Shown here one piece after another: positions 14,871 to 23,259 of a stretch of 23,457 bases of DNA. The notes under the pieces are model-generated. The model did not search any database. It saw only the letters and a program-made list of their open reading frames with translations, and was not told where the DNA came from. The position numbers were made by a program, and so were the translations under genes. The stretch covers positions 1-23,457 of the forward strand of contig CAJPTO010000019.1 in the NCBI GenBank assembly GCA_905373605.1. Reading direction: 5' to 3'. This DNA is from an uncultured Prevotella sp. (GTDB lineage Bacteria > Bacteroidota > Bacteroidia > Bacteroidales > Bacteroidaceae). Each line of letters begins with the position of its first letter. Position 1 is the first letter of the stretch.

Positions 14871-16271
14871 ATGGTGCTGCCACACGATTTCACCGCTTAT
14901 ACAAGACCTCTTCTGGGCGACGAGCTATACGAGAAATTGCTTGCCGCACTGAGCGAAGAGCCTCCCGTGAGCATCAGGCTCAACCCGTTTAAAACCTTAA
15001 ACGGAAAGGTTGAGGTGTGCAATGCGCTCGGACACGTGGCATGGAACGATGAAGGCTGTTACCTTTCGGCGCGCCCCAACTTCACCTTCGACCCGCTTTT
15101 CCATGCAGGTGCGTATTATGTGCAAGAGGCTTCGTCGATGTTTGTGTCCTGGATTGTGCGCCAAATGGTGCATTCGCCCATCACAATGCTCGACCTTTGC
15201 GCCGCTCCTGGCGGAAAATCCACAGCCTTAAGGGCTGCCCTGCCACAGGGAAGCCTGCTGTTTTGCAACGAACCAATTGGGCAAAGAGCTAGCGTGTTGG
15301 CAGAAAACATGCAAAAGTTTGGGCATCCCGACGTGGTGGTTACTAACAACCTAGCCGCCGATTACCGAAAAAGCGGCCTGCAATTCGATGCCATCCTGGC
15401 CGATGTGCCTTGCTCGGGCGAGGGCATGTTCAGAAAAGACGCAGGGGCGGTTGCCGAGTGGAGCACGGCAAACGTGGAGCATTGCTGGCGGTTGCAGCGC
15501 GAAATCATCGCCGAAATATGGCCTTGCTTGAAACCTGGCGGATTGCTTATCTACTCCACCTGCACCTTTAACGACAAGGAAAACGAACGCAATGTGGAAT
15601 GGATTGTACAGGAATTGGGGGCCGACCCCGACCTTCCTCCCCTGCCATCGGCGTGGAACATCATGCCCAGCATCAACAGCGACATCCCTGCATGCCGCTT
15701 TATCCCCGGCATAACGAAAGGTGAAGGCCTGTTCTTATGCGTGCTTAGAAAACGTTTCGAGCAAAATGCTCACGAGGCAAACAAAAAGGCTGCACGAAAA
15801 GGCACAAATCAGAAAGCCGTTTTGCCCGAAATGCCACAATGGCTTAAGGCAAATACCGATTTTGACACACGGCAGATAAACGGCTACTTGCATGCCATTC
15901 CCTGCTCGTGGACAAGCCTTTTCGACAAGGCCAGTGCGGCATTGCGCATCATCCACGCGGGAATTGGGGTGGCCCAGCCCAAGGGCAAGGGCCTTGTTCC
16001 CCACCCTTCACTCGCCCACTCCATCGCCCTAGCTCCCGATGCCTTTTGCAAATGCGAGCTGGATTACGCCTCGGCCATCGCCTTTTTGCGGCGAGAAGCC
16101 GTGGCCTTACCCACAGAAACGCCGCGCGGACATGTGCTGGTTGCTTATCAAGGCATGCCATTGGGCTTCGTAAAGAACATTGGTAACAGGGCTAACAACC
16201 TCTATCCGCAAGAGTGGCGCATAAAAAGTACACACATCCAACAACCACAACAGATTATCATATTAAGATGA
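14871..16271 (+). CDS. rRNA cytosine-C5 methyltransferase, NOL1/NOP2/Sun (RsmF-like) family
   Basis: It uses S-adenosylmethionine to methylate a cytosine at C5, most likely in 16S rRNA. The SAM site DLCAAPGGKST is at 108-118. The two Cys of this family are in PCSGEGMFRKD (Cys181) and YSTCTFNDKENE (Cys231), one being the nucleophile and the other helping release. The N-terminal 90 residues and the C-terminal 170 residues (GLFLCVLRK, then a domain ending RGHVLVAYQGMPLGFVKNIGNRANNLYPQ-type RNA-binding module) fit the YebU/RsmF layout. At 466 aa it is close to E. coli RsmF (479). The start is ATG 14871; an upstream TTG lies inside the promoter. Its stop overlaps the thyA start by 4 bases (ATGA). 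Confidence 0.9.
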   Translation: MVLPHDFTAYTRPLLGDELYEKLLAALSEEPPVSIRLNPFKTLNGKVEVCNALGHVAWNDEGCYLSARPNFTFDPLFHAGAYYVQEASSMFVSWIVRQMVHSPITMLDLCAAPGGKSTALRAALPQGSLLFCNEPIGQRASVLAENMQKFGHPDVVVTNNLAADYRKSGLQFDAILADVPCSGEGMFRKDAGAVAEWSTANVEHCWRLQREIIAEIWPCLKPGGLLIYSTCTFNDKENERNVEWIVQELGADPDLPPLPSAWNIMPSINSDIPACRFIPGITKGEGLFLCVLRKRFEQNAHEANKKAARKGTNQKAVLPEMPQWLKANTDFDTRQINGYLHAIPCSWTSLFDKASAALRIIHAGIGVAQPKGKGLVPHPSLAHSIALAPDAFCKCELDYASAIAFLRREAVALPTETPRGHVLVAYQGMPLGFVKNIGNRANNLYPQEWRIKSTHIQQPQQIIILR

Positions 16272-17062
16272 AACAATATCTAGACTTGCTTCAACGCATC
16301 GTGAATGAAGGCACACGCAAGGAAGACCGCACAGGAACGGGCACGCTAAGCGTGTTCGGACACCAGATGCGATTTAACCTTCAAGAAGGTTTTCCATTAC
16401 TGACAACGAAGAAACTGCACCTCAAGTCCATCATATATGAGCTGCTTTGGTTTCTGAAGGGCGACACCAACGTGAAGTACCTGCAAGAAAACGGCGTGAG
16501 AATTTGGAACGAATGGGCCGACGAGAACGGCGAATTGGGACCTGTTTACGGGCACCAATGGCGGTCGTGGCCCGACTATAACGGTGGGCACATCGACCAA
16601 ATACAGGGCATCGTGAACACGTTGAAGACCCATCCCGACTCTCGCCGCATGATGGTTAGCGCATGGAACGTGGCCGAAGTGGAGCAAATGGCCCTGCCCC
16701 CTTGCCATTGTCTGTTCCAGTTTTACGTTGCCGAGGGAAGGCTTAGCCTGCAATTATACCAGCGTTCGGCCGACACGTTCCTCGGCGTGCCGTTCAACAT
16801 CGCCTCGTATGCCTTGCTAACAATGATGATGGCGCAGGTTTGTGGGTTGCAGCCCGGCGACTTCATCCACACCACTGGCGACACACACCTGTACCTAAAC
16901 CACTTGGAGCAGGCCAAAGAGCAGTTGCAACGCACCCCACGAGCATTGCCCAAGATGGTGATTAACCCCAATGTCAACAGCATCTTCGACTTTAAATACG
17001 ACGATTTCACACTCGAAGGCTACAACCCCCTGCCGCATATCAAGGCAGAGGTTTCGGTGTAG
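16268..17062 (+). CDS. thyA: Thymidylate synthase
   Basis: It methylates dUMP to dTMP, taking the carbon from 5,10-methylene-THF and leaving dihydrofolate, which the next gene product recycles. The 264 residues equal the length of E. coli ThyA. RTGTGT is at 21-26 and the catalytic Cys is 146 within ALPPCHCLFQFYV. The folate and dUMP-binding parts QLYQRSADTFLGVPFNIASYALL and GDTHLYLNH are intact. The ATG overlaps the stop of the methyltransferase gene as ATGA, so translation is coupled; an upstream ATG in frame (16214) would lie far inside that gene and is rejected. folA starts 12 bases downstream. Confidence 0.98.
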   Translation: MKQYLDLLQRIVNEGTRKEDRTGTGTLSVFGHQMRFNLQEGFPLLTTKKLHLKSIIYELLWFLKGDTNVKYLQENGVRIWNEWADENGELGPVYGHQWRSWPDYNGGHIDQIQGIVNTLKTHPDSRRMMVSAWNVAEVEQMALPPCHCLFQFYVAEGRLSLQLYQRSADTFLGVPFNIASYALLTMMMAQVCGLQPGDFIHTTGDTHLYLNHLEQAKEQLQRTPRALPKMVINPNVNSIFDFKYDDFTLEGYNPLPHIKAEVSV

Positions 17063-17074
17063 CTCGCTAAAACT

Positions 17075-17563
17075 ATGGTTATGCAGATAAACATCATTGC
17101 AGCCGTGGCACGAAACAGGGCCATTGGCTATCAAAACAAGCTCATCTATTGGTTGCCCAACGACCTGAAACGCTTCAAAATGCTTACTACGGGCCACACC
17201 ATCATCATGGGGCGGCACACCTTTCTGTCGCTTCCCAAAGGGGCATTGCCCAATAGGCGCAACGTGGTGTTGAGCACAACGCAGCATGATTTCCCTGGTT
17301 GCGATTGCTTTTCGTCGCTAAACGAGGCACTTGATAGCTGTACACCCGAAGAGGATGTATATATAATAGGTGGCGCAAAGCTGTACAATGAAGCCATTGC
17401 CGTGGCCAACAAACTGCTTTTAACCGAGATAGACGACACGCCCGACAAGGCTGACGCTTTCTTTCCCAACTATGACGGATGGACGGAAACGGCTAGGACG
17501 TGCCACGTAAAGGACGACAAACACGAGTTCGACTACTGTTTCGTTGACTATGAACGTCCTTAG
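17075..17563 (+). CDS. folA: Dihydrofolate reductase
   Basis: It reduces dihydrofolate to tetrahydrofolate with NADPH and so completes the thymidylate cycle with ThyA. The 162-aa protein has INIIAAVARNRAIGYQNKL, the substrate-binding LPNDLKRFK (Asp30 equals Asp27 of E. coli), the NADPH segment TGHTIIMGRHTFLSLP, and VYIIGGAKLY. The residue matching E. coli Trp22 is Tyr, followed by Trp (YWLPND), a common Bacteroidetes variant. The start is ATG 17075, with a second ATG at 17081. It follows thyA by 12 bases and precedes the TrpF-like gene by 51, in one transcript. Confidence 0.97.
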   Translation: MVMQINIIAAVARNRAIGYQNKLIYWLPNDLKRFKMLTTGHTIIMGRHTFLSLPKGALPNRRNVVLSTTQHDFPGCDCFSSLNEALDSCTPEEDVYIIGGAKLYNEAIAVANKLLLTEIDDTPDKADAFFPNYDGWTETARTCHVKDDKHEFDYCFVDYERP

Positions 17564-17614
17564 CGCGCTCCCCCTACACAAAAAACGCATAAAATAAACT
17601 TACACACACAACTT

Positions 17615-18349
17615 ATGATTATAAAAATATGCGGCATGCAACACGCCGAAGACATCGAAGCAGCCGCACAAATGGGCGTACACCTGCTGGGTTTCAACTT
17701 CATTCCCAACAATCCGCGCTTTGTCAGAATGATTTCATCGCAAGCTGGCATCATTCCCGATTACGCTGAAAAGCATCTTAGGAAGACAAACAAATCGTCG
17801 GATGCCAACACATCCCACGCAAAAACAAGCCGAGTGGGCGTTTTTGCCGACGACATGCCGCAAAACATCGTCACCCGAATATACAATTACGCCCTTGACT
17901 ACGTGCAGCTCAATGGCAACGAACCTGCCGTGACGCTCGAAAACCTGCGCCGAACCATCGACCCAGACATACACAAGGGCATTAAAATCATCAAACGCAT
18001 TGCCATTTCCTCGCCAGCCGACTTTGACAAGGCGGCCGAATACGAGGGTAAGGCCGACTTGTTGTTATTTGATGTAGCCGATGTCAGCAGTCTTGCCAAT
18101 GAAATGCAGCACCAATCTGCCGATGATGAGGGCAATTCGCCACTAAACACATTGTTCTCGGCATACACAGGCACCACTCCTTTCTTAATCAGCATGCCCG
18201 TAGCGCCCTTCCCTGCTTCGTGTATCAGCAGCATCAATCATCCGCTGTTCGCAGGAATAAATCTAGACACGCAGTTTGAGCAAGAGCCTGGCAAGAAAGA
18301 CATGACGGCAATGGCATCCTATCTGGATGGGTTTAACAACATACGATGA
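17615..18349 (+). CDS. TrpF-like (phosphoribosylanthranilate isomerase-related) protein, divergent
   Basis: The first half is plainly TrpF: IKICGM with the catalytic Cys at 6, LLGFNFIPNNPRFV (24-37), RVGVF (73-77) and LDYVQLNGNE (94-103). The catalytic Asp is probably 153 (LLLFDVADV). The second half departs from the family. The glycine-rich GG(S/T)G loop before FDW, and the SGGI/AGGL phosphate loop (here LISMPVAP, 191-198), are both missing, and the last strand reads GINLDTQFEQEPGKKD with Asn for the usual Asp. An extra polar stretch (about 53-72) follows the first substrate loop. It may be a weak or altered isomerase, or a repurposed barrel. It stops with an ATGA overlap into the amidotransferase gene and follows folA by 51 bases. 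No other trp gene is in the window. Confidence 0.8.
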   Translation: MIIKICGMQHAEDIEAAAQMGVHLLGFNFIPNNPRFVRMISSQAGIIPDYAEKHLRKTNKSSDANTSHAKTSRVGVFADDMPQNIVTRIYNYALDYVQLNGNEPAVTLENLRRTIDPDIHKGIKIIKRIAISSPADFDKAAEYEGKADLLLFDVADVSSLANEMQHQSADDEGNSPLNTLFSAYTGTTPFLISMPVAPFPASCISSINHPLFAGINLDTQFEQEPGKKDMTAMASYLDGFNNIR

Positions 18350-18954
18350 ACGATTTTAACACAAACGGCGCGACAATCAGCCCAACCATGAACATTGCCA
18401 TCATCGATAATTATGACTCGTTCACGTTTAACCTGGTGCACCTCATCGCAAGTCTTGGTGCCAATGTAACGGTGTTGAAGAACGACTGCTTTGAGCTGGG
18501 CGACCTGCAAGCCTACGATAAGCTTGTGCTTAGCCCTGGTCCAGGGCTGCCTTCGCAAGCAGGAAAAACGCTGGAGGTGATAAAAGCCTTCGCCCAAACA
18601 AAGTCGATACTGGGCGTTTGCCTAGGGCATCAGGCGATAGCCGAAGCATTTGGCGGTAGGCTTACCAACCTATCTGAAGTGTGCCACGGCGTTTCAACCA
18701 CAGGCATAAACCTTGGTAACGATCCCATTTTCGAGGGGTTGCCCCCAGAACTGACAATGGGAAGGTATCACAGTTGGGTTGTTGATGCTCAAAGCATCAG
18801 CACTCCGCTGGAGATTACCGCCCTAAGCAGTGACCAACAAGTGATGGGCATACGCCATAAGTGGCTTAGGCTGCACGGCATACAGTTTCATCCAGAGAGC
18901 ATTTTAACGCCAAGTGGCAAAACCATCATGGGTAATTGGTTGCTCAAAGGTTAG
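18346..18954 (+). CDS. Glutamine amidotransferase, PabA/TrpG type
   Basis: It supplies ammonia from glutamine to a chorismate-using partner: aminodeoxychorismate synthase (folate) or anthranilate synthase (tryptophan). The class I triad is present: Cys92 in GVCLGHQAIAEAFGG, His182 and Glu184 in GIQFHPESILTPSG. The oxyanion segment SPGPGLPSQAG and RYHSWVV are also typical. PabA and TrpG cannot be told apart by sequence alone. The neighbours thyA and folA favour the folate role, the TrpF-like gene favours tryptophan; no PabB or TrpE partner is here. ATG 18346 overlaps the previous stop as ATGA. The conserved domain begins at ATG 18388 (MNIAIIDNYDSF), so that start is the alternative, 14 residues shorter. 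Confidence 0.9.
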   Translation: MNDFNTNGATISPTMNIAIIDNYDSFTFNLVHLIASLGANVTVLKNDCFELGDLQAYDKLVLSPGPGLPSQAGKTLEVIKAFAQTKSILGVCLGHQAIAEAFGGRLTNLSEVCHGVSTTGINLGNDPIFEGLPPELTMGRYHSWVVDAQSISTPLEITALSSDQQVMGIRHKWLRLHGIQFHPESILTPSGKTIMGNWLLKG

Positions 18955-19126
18955 TGCAAAGATTGCGTACGTTCTCATTAACACATGCTTAACAGGTTTA
19001 TAGGCAACATATTACGAACTTACATTAAAGTTTCACACGCAAACAGATCAAAGGGAAGTGAGCCATTATTTTATATGAAAAAGTATTTTTAGCACTTAAA
19101 AGTTAGGTGTTTTATAAAAGAAATCA

Positions 19127-19134
19127 TACCTTTG
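19127..19134 (+). promoter_or_regulatory. -7 box of the LtaS-like operon
   Basis: TACCTTTG matches TAnnTTTG exactly. The matching -33 position, 20 bases upstream, reads TTAG (19103-19106), an imperfect TTTG. Transcription from about 19140 would give a leader of about 110 bases holding two short ORFs. Confidence 0.6.
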
Positions 19135-19153
19135 TAAGAGAAAAAAGGACTTT

Positions 19154-19209
19154 ATGAATACCACAAGCCCATTATCATGACAACAAACACTAAAACATCA
19201 ACCAGATAG
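19154..19209 (+). promoter_or_regulatory. Two overlapping short upstream ORFs in the leader of the LtaS-like gene
   Basis: The first encodes MNTTSPLS and stops at 19180. Its TGA overlaps the ATG (19177) of a second, MTTNTKTSTR, stopping at 19209. Five of the ten residues of the second are Thr. Both lie between the promoter and the main start (19251). Short coupled ORFs here could serve as a leader peptide or translation control; no attenuator hairpin was identified. Confidence 0.35.
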
Positions 19210-19250
19210 AGCGCGTGGTATCGAACCTTAAGTACTTGCCTGAACCATAT

Positions 19251-21116
19251 ATGACGAGAAAACAACAACACTACAAATGGCACTTAGTTGGAAATGTAAT
19301 TCTAACGATGGCCATGTTTACCGCTATTTCGGTAATCCTAAAGCCTGTATTCATGCTTTACAACCACAGTTCGTTCAAGGATTGCGCCTTTAGCGACTAC
19401 CTTGCTGTGATTTGGCATGGCTTGCCGATGGACATTTCCGTGGCAGGTTATTTCACCACTATCCCTGCTTTGCTGGCACTCACCTCTATTTGGCTGCATC
19501 CCGCGTTAATTCGCTGCTTGCACAAGACCTATCTGTTGTTGGCATCGCTTGTAATGAGCGTGGTCTACTGCACAGATGCCGTTCTTTACGACTTTTGGAG
19601 GTTCAGAATAGACTCCACTCCGTTTTTCTATTTCTTCAGTTCACCCAAAGAGGCTCTCGCTTCTGTGTCGGCGTGGTGGATTGTGCTTGGCGTAGTGGTG
19701 ATTTTGTTGCTCACCGCCGGCCTCTTTGTGGCCTTCAGCAAATCCATTGCCTCATTTCCCGAGAGCAAGGGCGTGGCAAAAGACAGGTTCATTGCGTCGG
19801 GAGTGATGGTTGTTGTGCTGGCTTTGCTGTTCGTTCCCATACGCGGCAGCTTGGGAACATCCACAATGAACATCGGACGCGTGTATTTCAGCGAGAACCA
19901 AAAGCTGAACCATGCCGCCATAAACCCGTGTTTCAGCTTGCTCAGTTCGCTAATGAGCGATGAAAACACGAAAGACCAATACCGATTTATGGCTGCTGAT
20001 GAAGCAAACAAGCTCTTCGCACAAATCTCAGGCCACACAAAACAAGGCGGAACAACAGCCGTATACAAGCTGCTAAACACAAATAAGCCCAATATCATCA
20101 TGGTGGTGCTGGAGAGTTTCTCGACACACATCATGAAATCAATGGGCGGAGTGCCCAATGTGGCCGTAAACATGGATAAATGGGCAAATGAAGGCGTGCT
20201 GTTCACCAACTTTTATGCCAATAGTTTCAGAACCGACCGCGGACTTGCTGCCATCTTGGCTGGCTATCCCGCACAACCCACCATGAGTATCATGAAGTAT
20301 CCCAACAAAACGGGCAACCTACCCATGTTTCCTCAAAAGCTTAAGGAAACGGGATACCAACTTAAATACTACTATGGCGGCGATGCCGACTTCACAAACA
20401 TGCGTTCGTTCGTCACAACTGCTGGCTTCGAAGACCTTGTTTCCGATGCCGACTTCCCCATCAAGCTTAGATTAAGCAAGTGGGGCGTGCCAGATCAATA
20501 CGTTTTCGACCGCGCCTTGGCCGACATAAAAAGCCAAGCACCCAACACTTCTCAGCTCAGCGTGATACAAACAAGCAGCAGCCACGAGCCATATGACGTG
20601 CCTTACAAGAAGCTAAACAACAAAATACTCAACGCTTTCGCCTATACCGACAACTGCCTGGGTAAGTTTGTGGCCGCACTTAAGCGATTGCCATCGTGGA
20701 AGAACACACTCGTTGTGCTTGTCCCCGACCATCAAGGCTGCTATCCCGAAGACATGGACAACTATTCGCCAGCAAGATACCACATACCACTGCTGTTGCT
20801 TGGCGGCGCACTTAAAGCGAAGGGACATATCGACACATTTGGCTCGCAAGCAGACATAGCCGCAACGCTTCTTTCACAATTGGGCATCGGCTACAGCGAG
20901 TTTAAGTTCAGCAAAGACATGCTCAACCCCAATGTTCCCCATTTCGCTTTCTCTACAGTTCCCAACGCCTTCATGATGAAGACCAAAGACAACACCGTGT
21001 TTTTCAACTGCGAAACAAATAAAACCATTCTGGATAACGGAAATAAGCCAGGAAAGAACCTGCCATATGCCAAGGCTTACTTGCAGAAACTTTACGACGA
21101 CATTTCCCAGCGCTAA
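19251..21116 (+). CDS. LtaS-like membrane phosphotransferase (sulfatase/alkaline phosphatase superfamily)
   Basis: The 621-aa protein has five N-terminal membrane helices (about residues 10-210; for example LVGNVILTMAMFTAISVI and WWIVLGVVVILLLTAGLFVAF) and a large extracytoplasmic domain of the lipoteichoic acid synthase type. Metal and nucleophile residues match LtaS: Glu288 in VVLESFS, Thr328 in FRTDRGL, and Asp493-His494 in VPDHQG. Such enzymes move phosphoglycerol or phosphoethanolamine head groups from lipids to glycans or lipids. Gram-negative Bacteroidetes lack lipoteichoic acid, so the substrate is probably an envelope lipid or glycan; this is inference. ATG 19251 is chosen; a GTG at 19215 would add 12 residues without support. 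PAP2 follows after 9 bases. Confidence 0.88.
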   Translation: MTRKQQHYKWHLVGNVILTMAMFTAISVILKPVFMLYNHSSFKDCAFSDYLAVIWHGLPMDISVAGYFTTIPALLALTSIWLHPALIRCLHKTYLLLASLVMSVVYCTDAVLYDFWRFRIDSTPFFYFFSSPKEALASVSAWWIVLGVVVILLLTAGLFVAFSKSIASFPESKGVAKDRFIASGVMVVVLALLFVPIRGSLGTSTMNIGRVYFSENQKLNHAAINPCFSLLSSLMSDENTKDQYRFMAADEANKLFAQISGHTKQGGTTAVYKLLNTNKPNIIMVVLESFSTHIMKSMGGVPNVAVNMDKWANEGVLFTNFYANSFRTDRGLAAILAGYPAQPTMSIMKYPNKTGNLPMFPQKLKETGYQLKYYYGGDADFTNMRSFVTTAGFEDLVSDADFPIKLRLSKWGVPDQYVFDRALADIKSQAPNTSQLSVIQTSSSHEPYDVPYKKLNNKILNAFAYTDNCLGKFVAALKRLPSWKNTLVVLVPDHQGCYPEDMDNYSPARYHIPLLLLGGALKAKGHIDTFGSQADIAATLLSQLGIGYSEFKFSKDMLNPNVPHFAFSTVPNAFMMKTKDNTVFFNCETNKTILDNGNKPGKNLPYAKAYLQKLYDDISQR

Positions 21117-21125
21117 CAACATTAA

Positions 21126-21791
21126 ATGATAAAGACGCTCAACAACTTAGATTCGGCCTTACTGCTGTGGCTAAACAGCTGCCATTCGTCACTTCCCGAC
21201 CTGTTCATGTCCCTCATTTCGGGCAAATGGGTTTGGGTTCCCATGTATTTGGCCATCTTTTGGGTTCTAGCCAAACGCCTTGGCTACAAGCCCAAGCTGC
21301 TCATCGTCTTATCTACTATCGGATTGGCACTTTTCTTTTCCGACTTTGTTTGCGCCGAATTCATCCGCCCACTCTTCAACCGGCCGCGTCCCACGCAGTT
21401 GGGAAGCGGCATTAGCCATCTTGTCCACGTTGTAGACAATTATCGTGGGGGCGATTATGGTTTCCCATCTTGCCACGCTTCCAATTCGTTCATGCTTGCA
21501 ACAATGGTTACGTTGTTTTTCCGAAATAAGCAGTTGGCTGTATTTCTCTTTTCCTGGGCTGTTGCCATGTGCTACAGTCGGGCTTACTTGGGTGTGCATT
21601 ATCCTGGCGACCTACTTGCTGGTGCCATTTGGGGTACAGGTGTGTCGTTTGCGCTTTATGCCTTTGCAAATCACTTTTATGGTTTGGACGAATTGAAAGG
21701 AGCAGCACACACGAACCATATTTCCATCGTAGGACTTGCAACATTTGCAGTGCTGTTGCTCTTCGCTGCCGTTCAAACATGCATGGGATAA
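21126..21791 (+). CDS. PAP2-family membrane phosphatase
   Basis: This integral membrane phosphatase (221 aa, about six helices) carries the three PAP2 blocks: R-x6-RP at 81-89 (usually KxxxxxxRP), PSCH at 114-117 (usually PSGH), and SRxxxxxHxxxD at 151-162 with His158 as nucleophile. Family members remove phosphate from lipid phosphates such as phosphatidate, undecaprenyl pyrophosphate or phosphatidylglycerol phosphate. It starts 9 bases after the LtaS-like gene. That enzyme class leaves diacylglycerol or a lipid phosphate behind, so PAP2 may recycle a lipid product; this is inference. The Lys to Arg and Gly to Cys changes are conservative and the enzyme is probably active. Confidence 0.92.
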   Translation: MIKTLNNLDSALLLWLNSCHSSLPDLFMSLISGKWVWVPMYLAIFWVLAKRLGYKPKLLIVLSTIGLALFFSDFVCAEFIRPLFNRPRPTQLGSGISHLVHVVDNYRGGDYGFPSCHASNSFMLATMVTLFFRNKQLAVFLFSWAVAMCYSRAYLGVHYPGDLLAGAIWGTGVSFALYAFANHFYGLDELKGAAHTNHISIVGLATFAVLLLFAAVQTCMG

Positions 21792-21908
21792 TCGTATAAA
21801 GCCGTTGTCGATAGAAACCTTCTGCAAGACGACACATCCATTTTTGGGCAAAACATCCAATTACAACCCATAAATTGAACAGCATACAACGAAACAGGAT
21901 AGCTCACG

Positions 21909-21939
21909 TTGCAGTTATCAATATTTTTTTGTACATTTG
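21909..21939 (+). promoter_or_regulatory. Promoter of the nucleotidyltransferase gene
   Basis: TTG (21909-21911), 20 bases, then TACATTTG (21932-21939) match the Bacteroidetes consensus. The start codon is 28 bases downstream. Confidence 0.85.
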
Positions 21940-21966
21940 CATAACAAATAACATAACAGGTAAACA

Positions 21967-22878
21967 ATGAAACCAACACTTTTATTACTCGCCGCTGGCA
22001 TGGGAAGTCGCTACGGCGGACTGAAACAACTCGACGGACTAGGGCCAAATGGCGAAACAATTATGGACTACTCCATCTACGATGCCATCAAAGCAGGCTT
22101 CGGAAAGATTGTCTTTGTTATCCGTAAAGACTTCGAAAAAGACTTCAAAGAGAAAATCCTCTCTAAGTATGAAGGGCACATCCCTGCCGAATTGGTGTTC
22201 CAAAGCCTCGATGCACTGCCCGAAGGTTATAGCGTTCCCGAAGGAAGAGAGAAGCCCTGGGGCACTAATCATGCCGTGTTGATGGCCAAAGACGTTATCA
22301 AAGAGCCGTTCTGCGTAATCAATTGCGACGACTTTTACAACCGCGACTCGTTCATGGTGCTTGGCAAATTCCTCGCCAGTCTGCCCGAAAATGCCAAAAA
22401 CACCTACGCAATGGTGGGTTTCCGCGTTGGCAACACGCTGAGCGAGAACGGCACTGTGGCTCGAGGCGTTTGCTCTACAGACGAAAATGGCCTGCTTACC
22501 ACTGTGGTTGAACGCACCGAAATCATGCGTATTGACGGCAAGGTTTGCTACAAAGACGAACAAGGACAGTGGGTACCCATCGAAGACAACACACCCGTGT
22601 CGATGAACATGTGGGGATTTACCCCCGATTACTTCGAATATAGCGAAGATTATTTCAAGACATTCTTGGCCGACGAGAAAAACAGAACCAATTTAAAGGC
22701 GGAATTTTTCATACCGCTGATGGTTAACAAGCTGGTGAACGACAAAACGGCAACGGTAAAGGTGCTAGACACCACCAGCAAGTGGTTTGGCGTTACTTAT
22801 TCGGCCGACCGAGAAGGAACAGTGCAGCGCATTCAATCTCTGGTTGACGAGGGCGTTTACCCTGCAAAGCTGTTCTAA
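21967..22878 (+). CDS. Sugar-phosphate nucleotidyltransferase (NTP_transferase family)
   Basis: The 303-aa protein has the nucleotidyltransferase signature LAAGMGSRYGGLKQLDGLGPNGE at its start and the metal-binding NCDDF in the middle (about 118-122), the fold that joins a sugar 1-phosphate to an NTP. WGTNHAVLMA is a further conserved part. In Bacteroidetes this type often stands beside an aminoglycoside-phosphotransferase-like sugar kinase, together making a nucleotide-sugar such as UDP-GlcNAc or UDP-GalNAc; no such kinase is in this window, so the exact sugar is unknown. It has its own promoter and ends at a perfect hairpin, so it appears to be transcribed alone. Confidence 0.9.
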   Translation: MKPTLLLLAAGMGSRYGGLKQLDGLGPNGETIMDYSIYDAIKAGFGKIVFVIRKDFEKDFKEKILSKYEGHIPAELVFQSLDALPEGYSVPEGREKPWGTNHAVLMAKDVIKEPFCVINCDDFYNRDSFMVLGKFLASLPENAKNTYAMVGFRVGNTLSENGTVARGVCSTDENGLLTTVVERTEIMRIDGKVCYKDEQGQWVPIEDNTPVSMNMWGFTPDYFEYSEDYFKTFLADEKNRTNLKAEFFIPLMVNKLVNDKTATVKVLDTTSKWFGVTYSADREGTVQRIQSLVDEGVYPAKLF

Positions 22879-22982
22879 TCTCCTTCACGTTGCTACTGCC
22901 ACATTGCCCCAAACTCGTCGCTGAAATAGAGCGAACCATCAACTAAAGGCCATAAACCGATGGTACAGCAACGGAATTATCA

Positions 22983-23023
22983 AAAATCGCCGCGTTACAA
23001 ACAGAATGTAACGCGGCGATTTT
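22983..23023 (+). terminator. Bidirectional rho-independent terminator
   Basis: AAAATCGCCGCGTTACA (22983-22999) and TGTAACGCGGCGATTTT (23007-23023) form a perfect 17-bp stem with a seven-base loop. A/T runs at both ends let it work on both strands. It stands 104 bases after the nucleotidyltransferase stop. Confidence 0.9.
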
Positions 23024-23204
23024 GTCTTCCTTATGGTCTGTTCCATCCCCTTCCACTAAGCATCAGCATGTGTTGATGTATCATTCTTCCTCTCCTTTGG
23101 CTTTATCCAGCATCATTTACGCCAGTTCAGGAAGAGAAACAATTGCAGCACAAACAAACGCAACATGTTTTCTTGCACGTCAAATTAGCCTGAATGGTAA
23201 ACAG

Positions 23205-23231
23205 AAAAAGGCGCACCCTTATGGGTGCGCC
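23205..23231 (-). terminator. Terminator of the small lipoprotein gene
   Basis: On the minus strand GGCGCACCC, ATAA, GGGTGCGCC form a perfect 9-bp stem followed by five T (23209-23205). It lies 28 bases after the lipoprotein stop. Confidence 0.92.
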
Positions 23232-23259
23232 CAGTTCTCTCAATTTACTTTTCGTAGAA

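Larger units (their letters stand above)
22879..23259. other. Intergenic stretch between the nucleotidyltransferase and lipoprotein genes
   Basis: No supported gene is seen here. It contains two terminators (22983-23023 and 23205-23231). A 104-codon plus-strand frame (23022-23336) is rejected, because it runs antisense through a terminator and a repeat-bearing lipoprotein gene. Confidence 0.6.
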
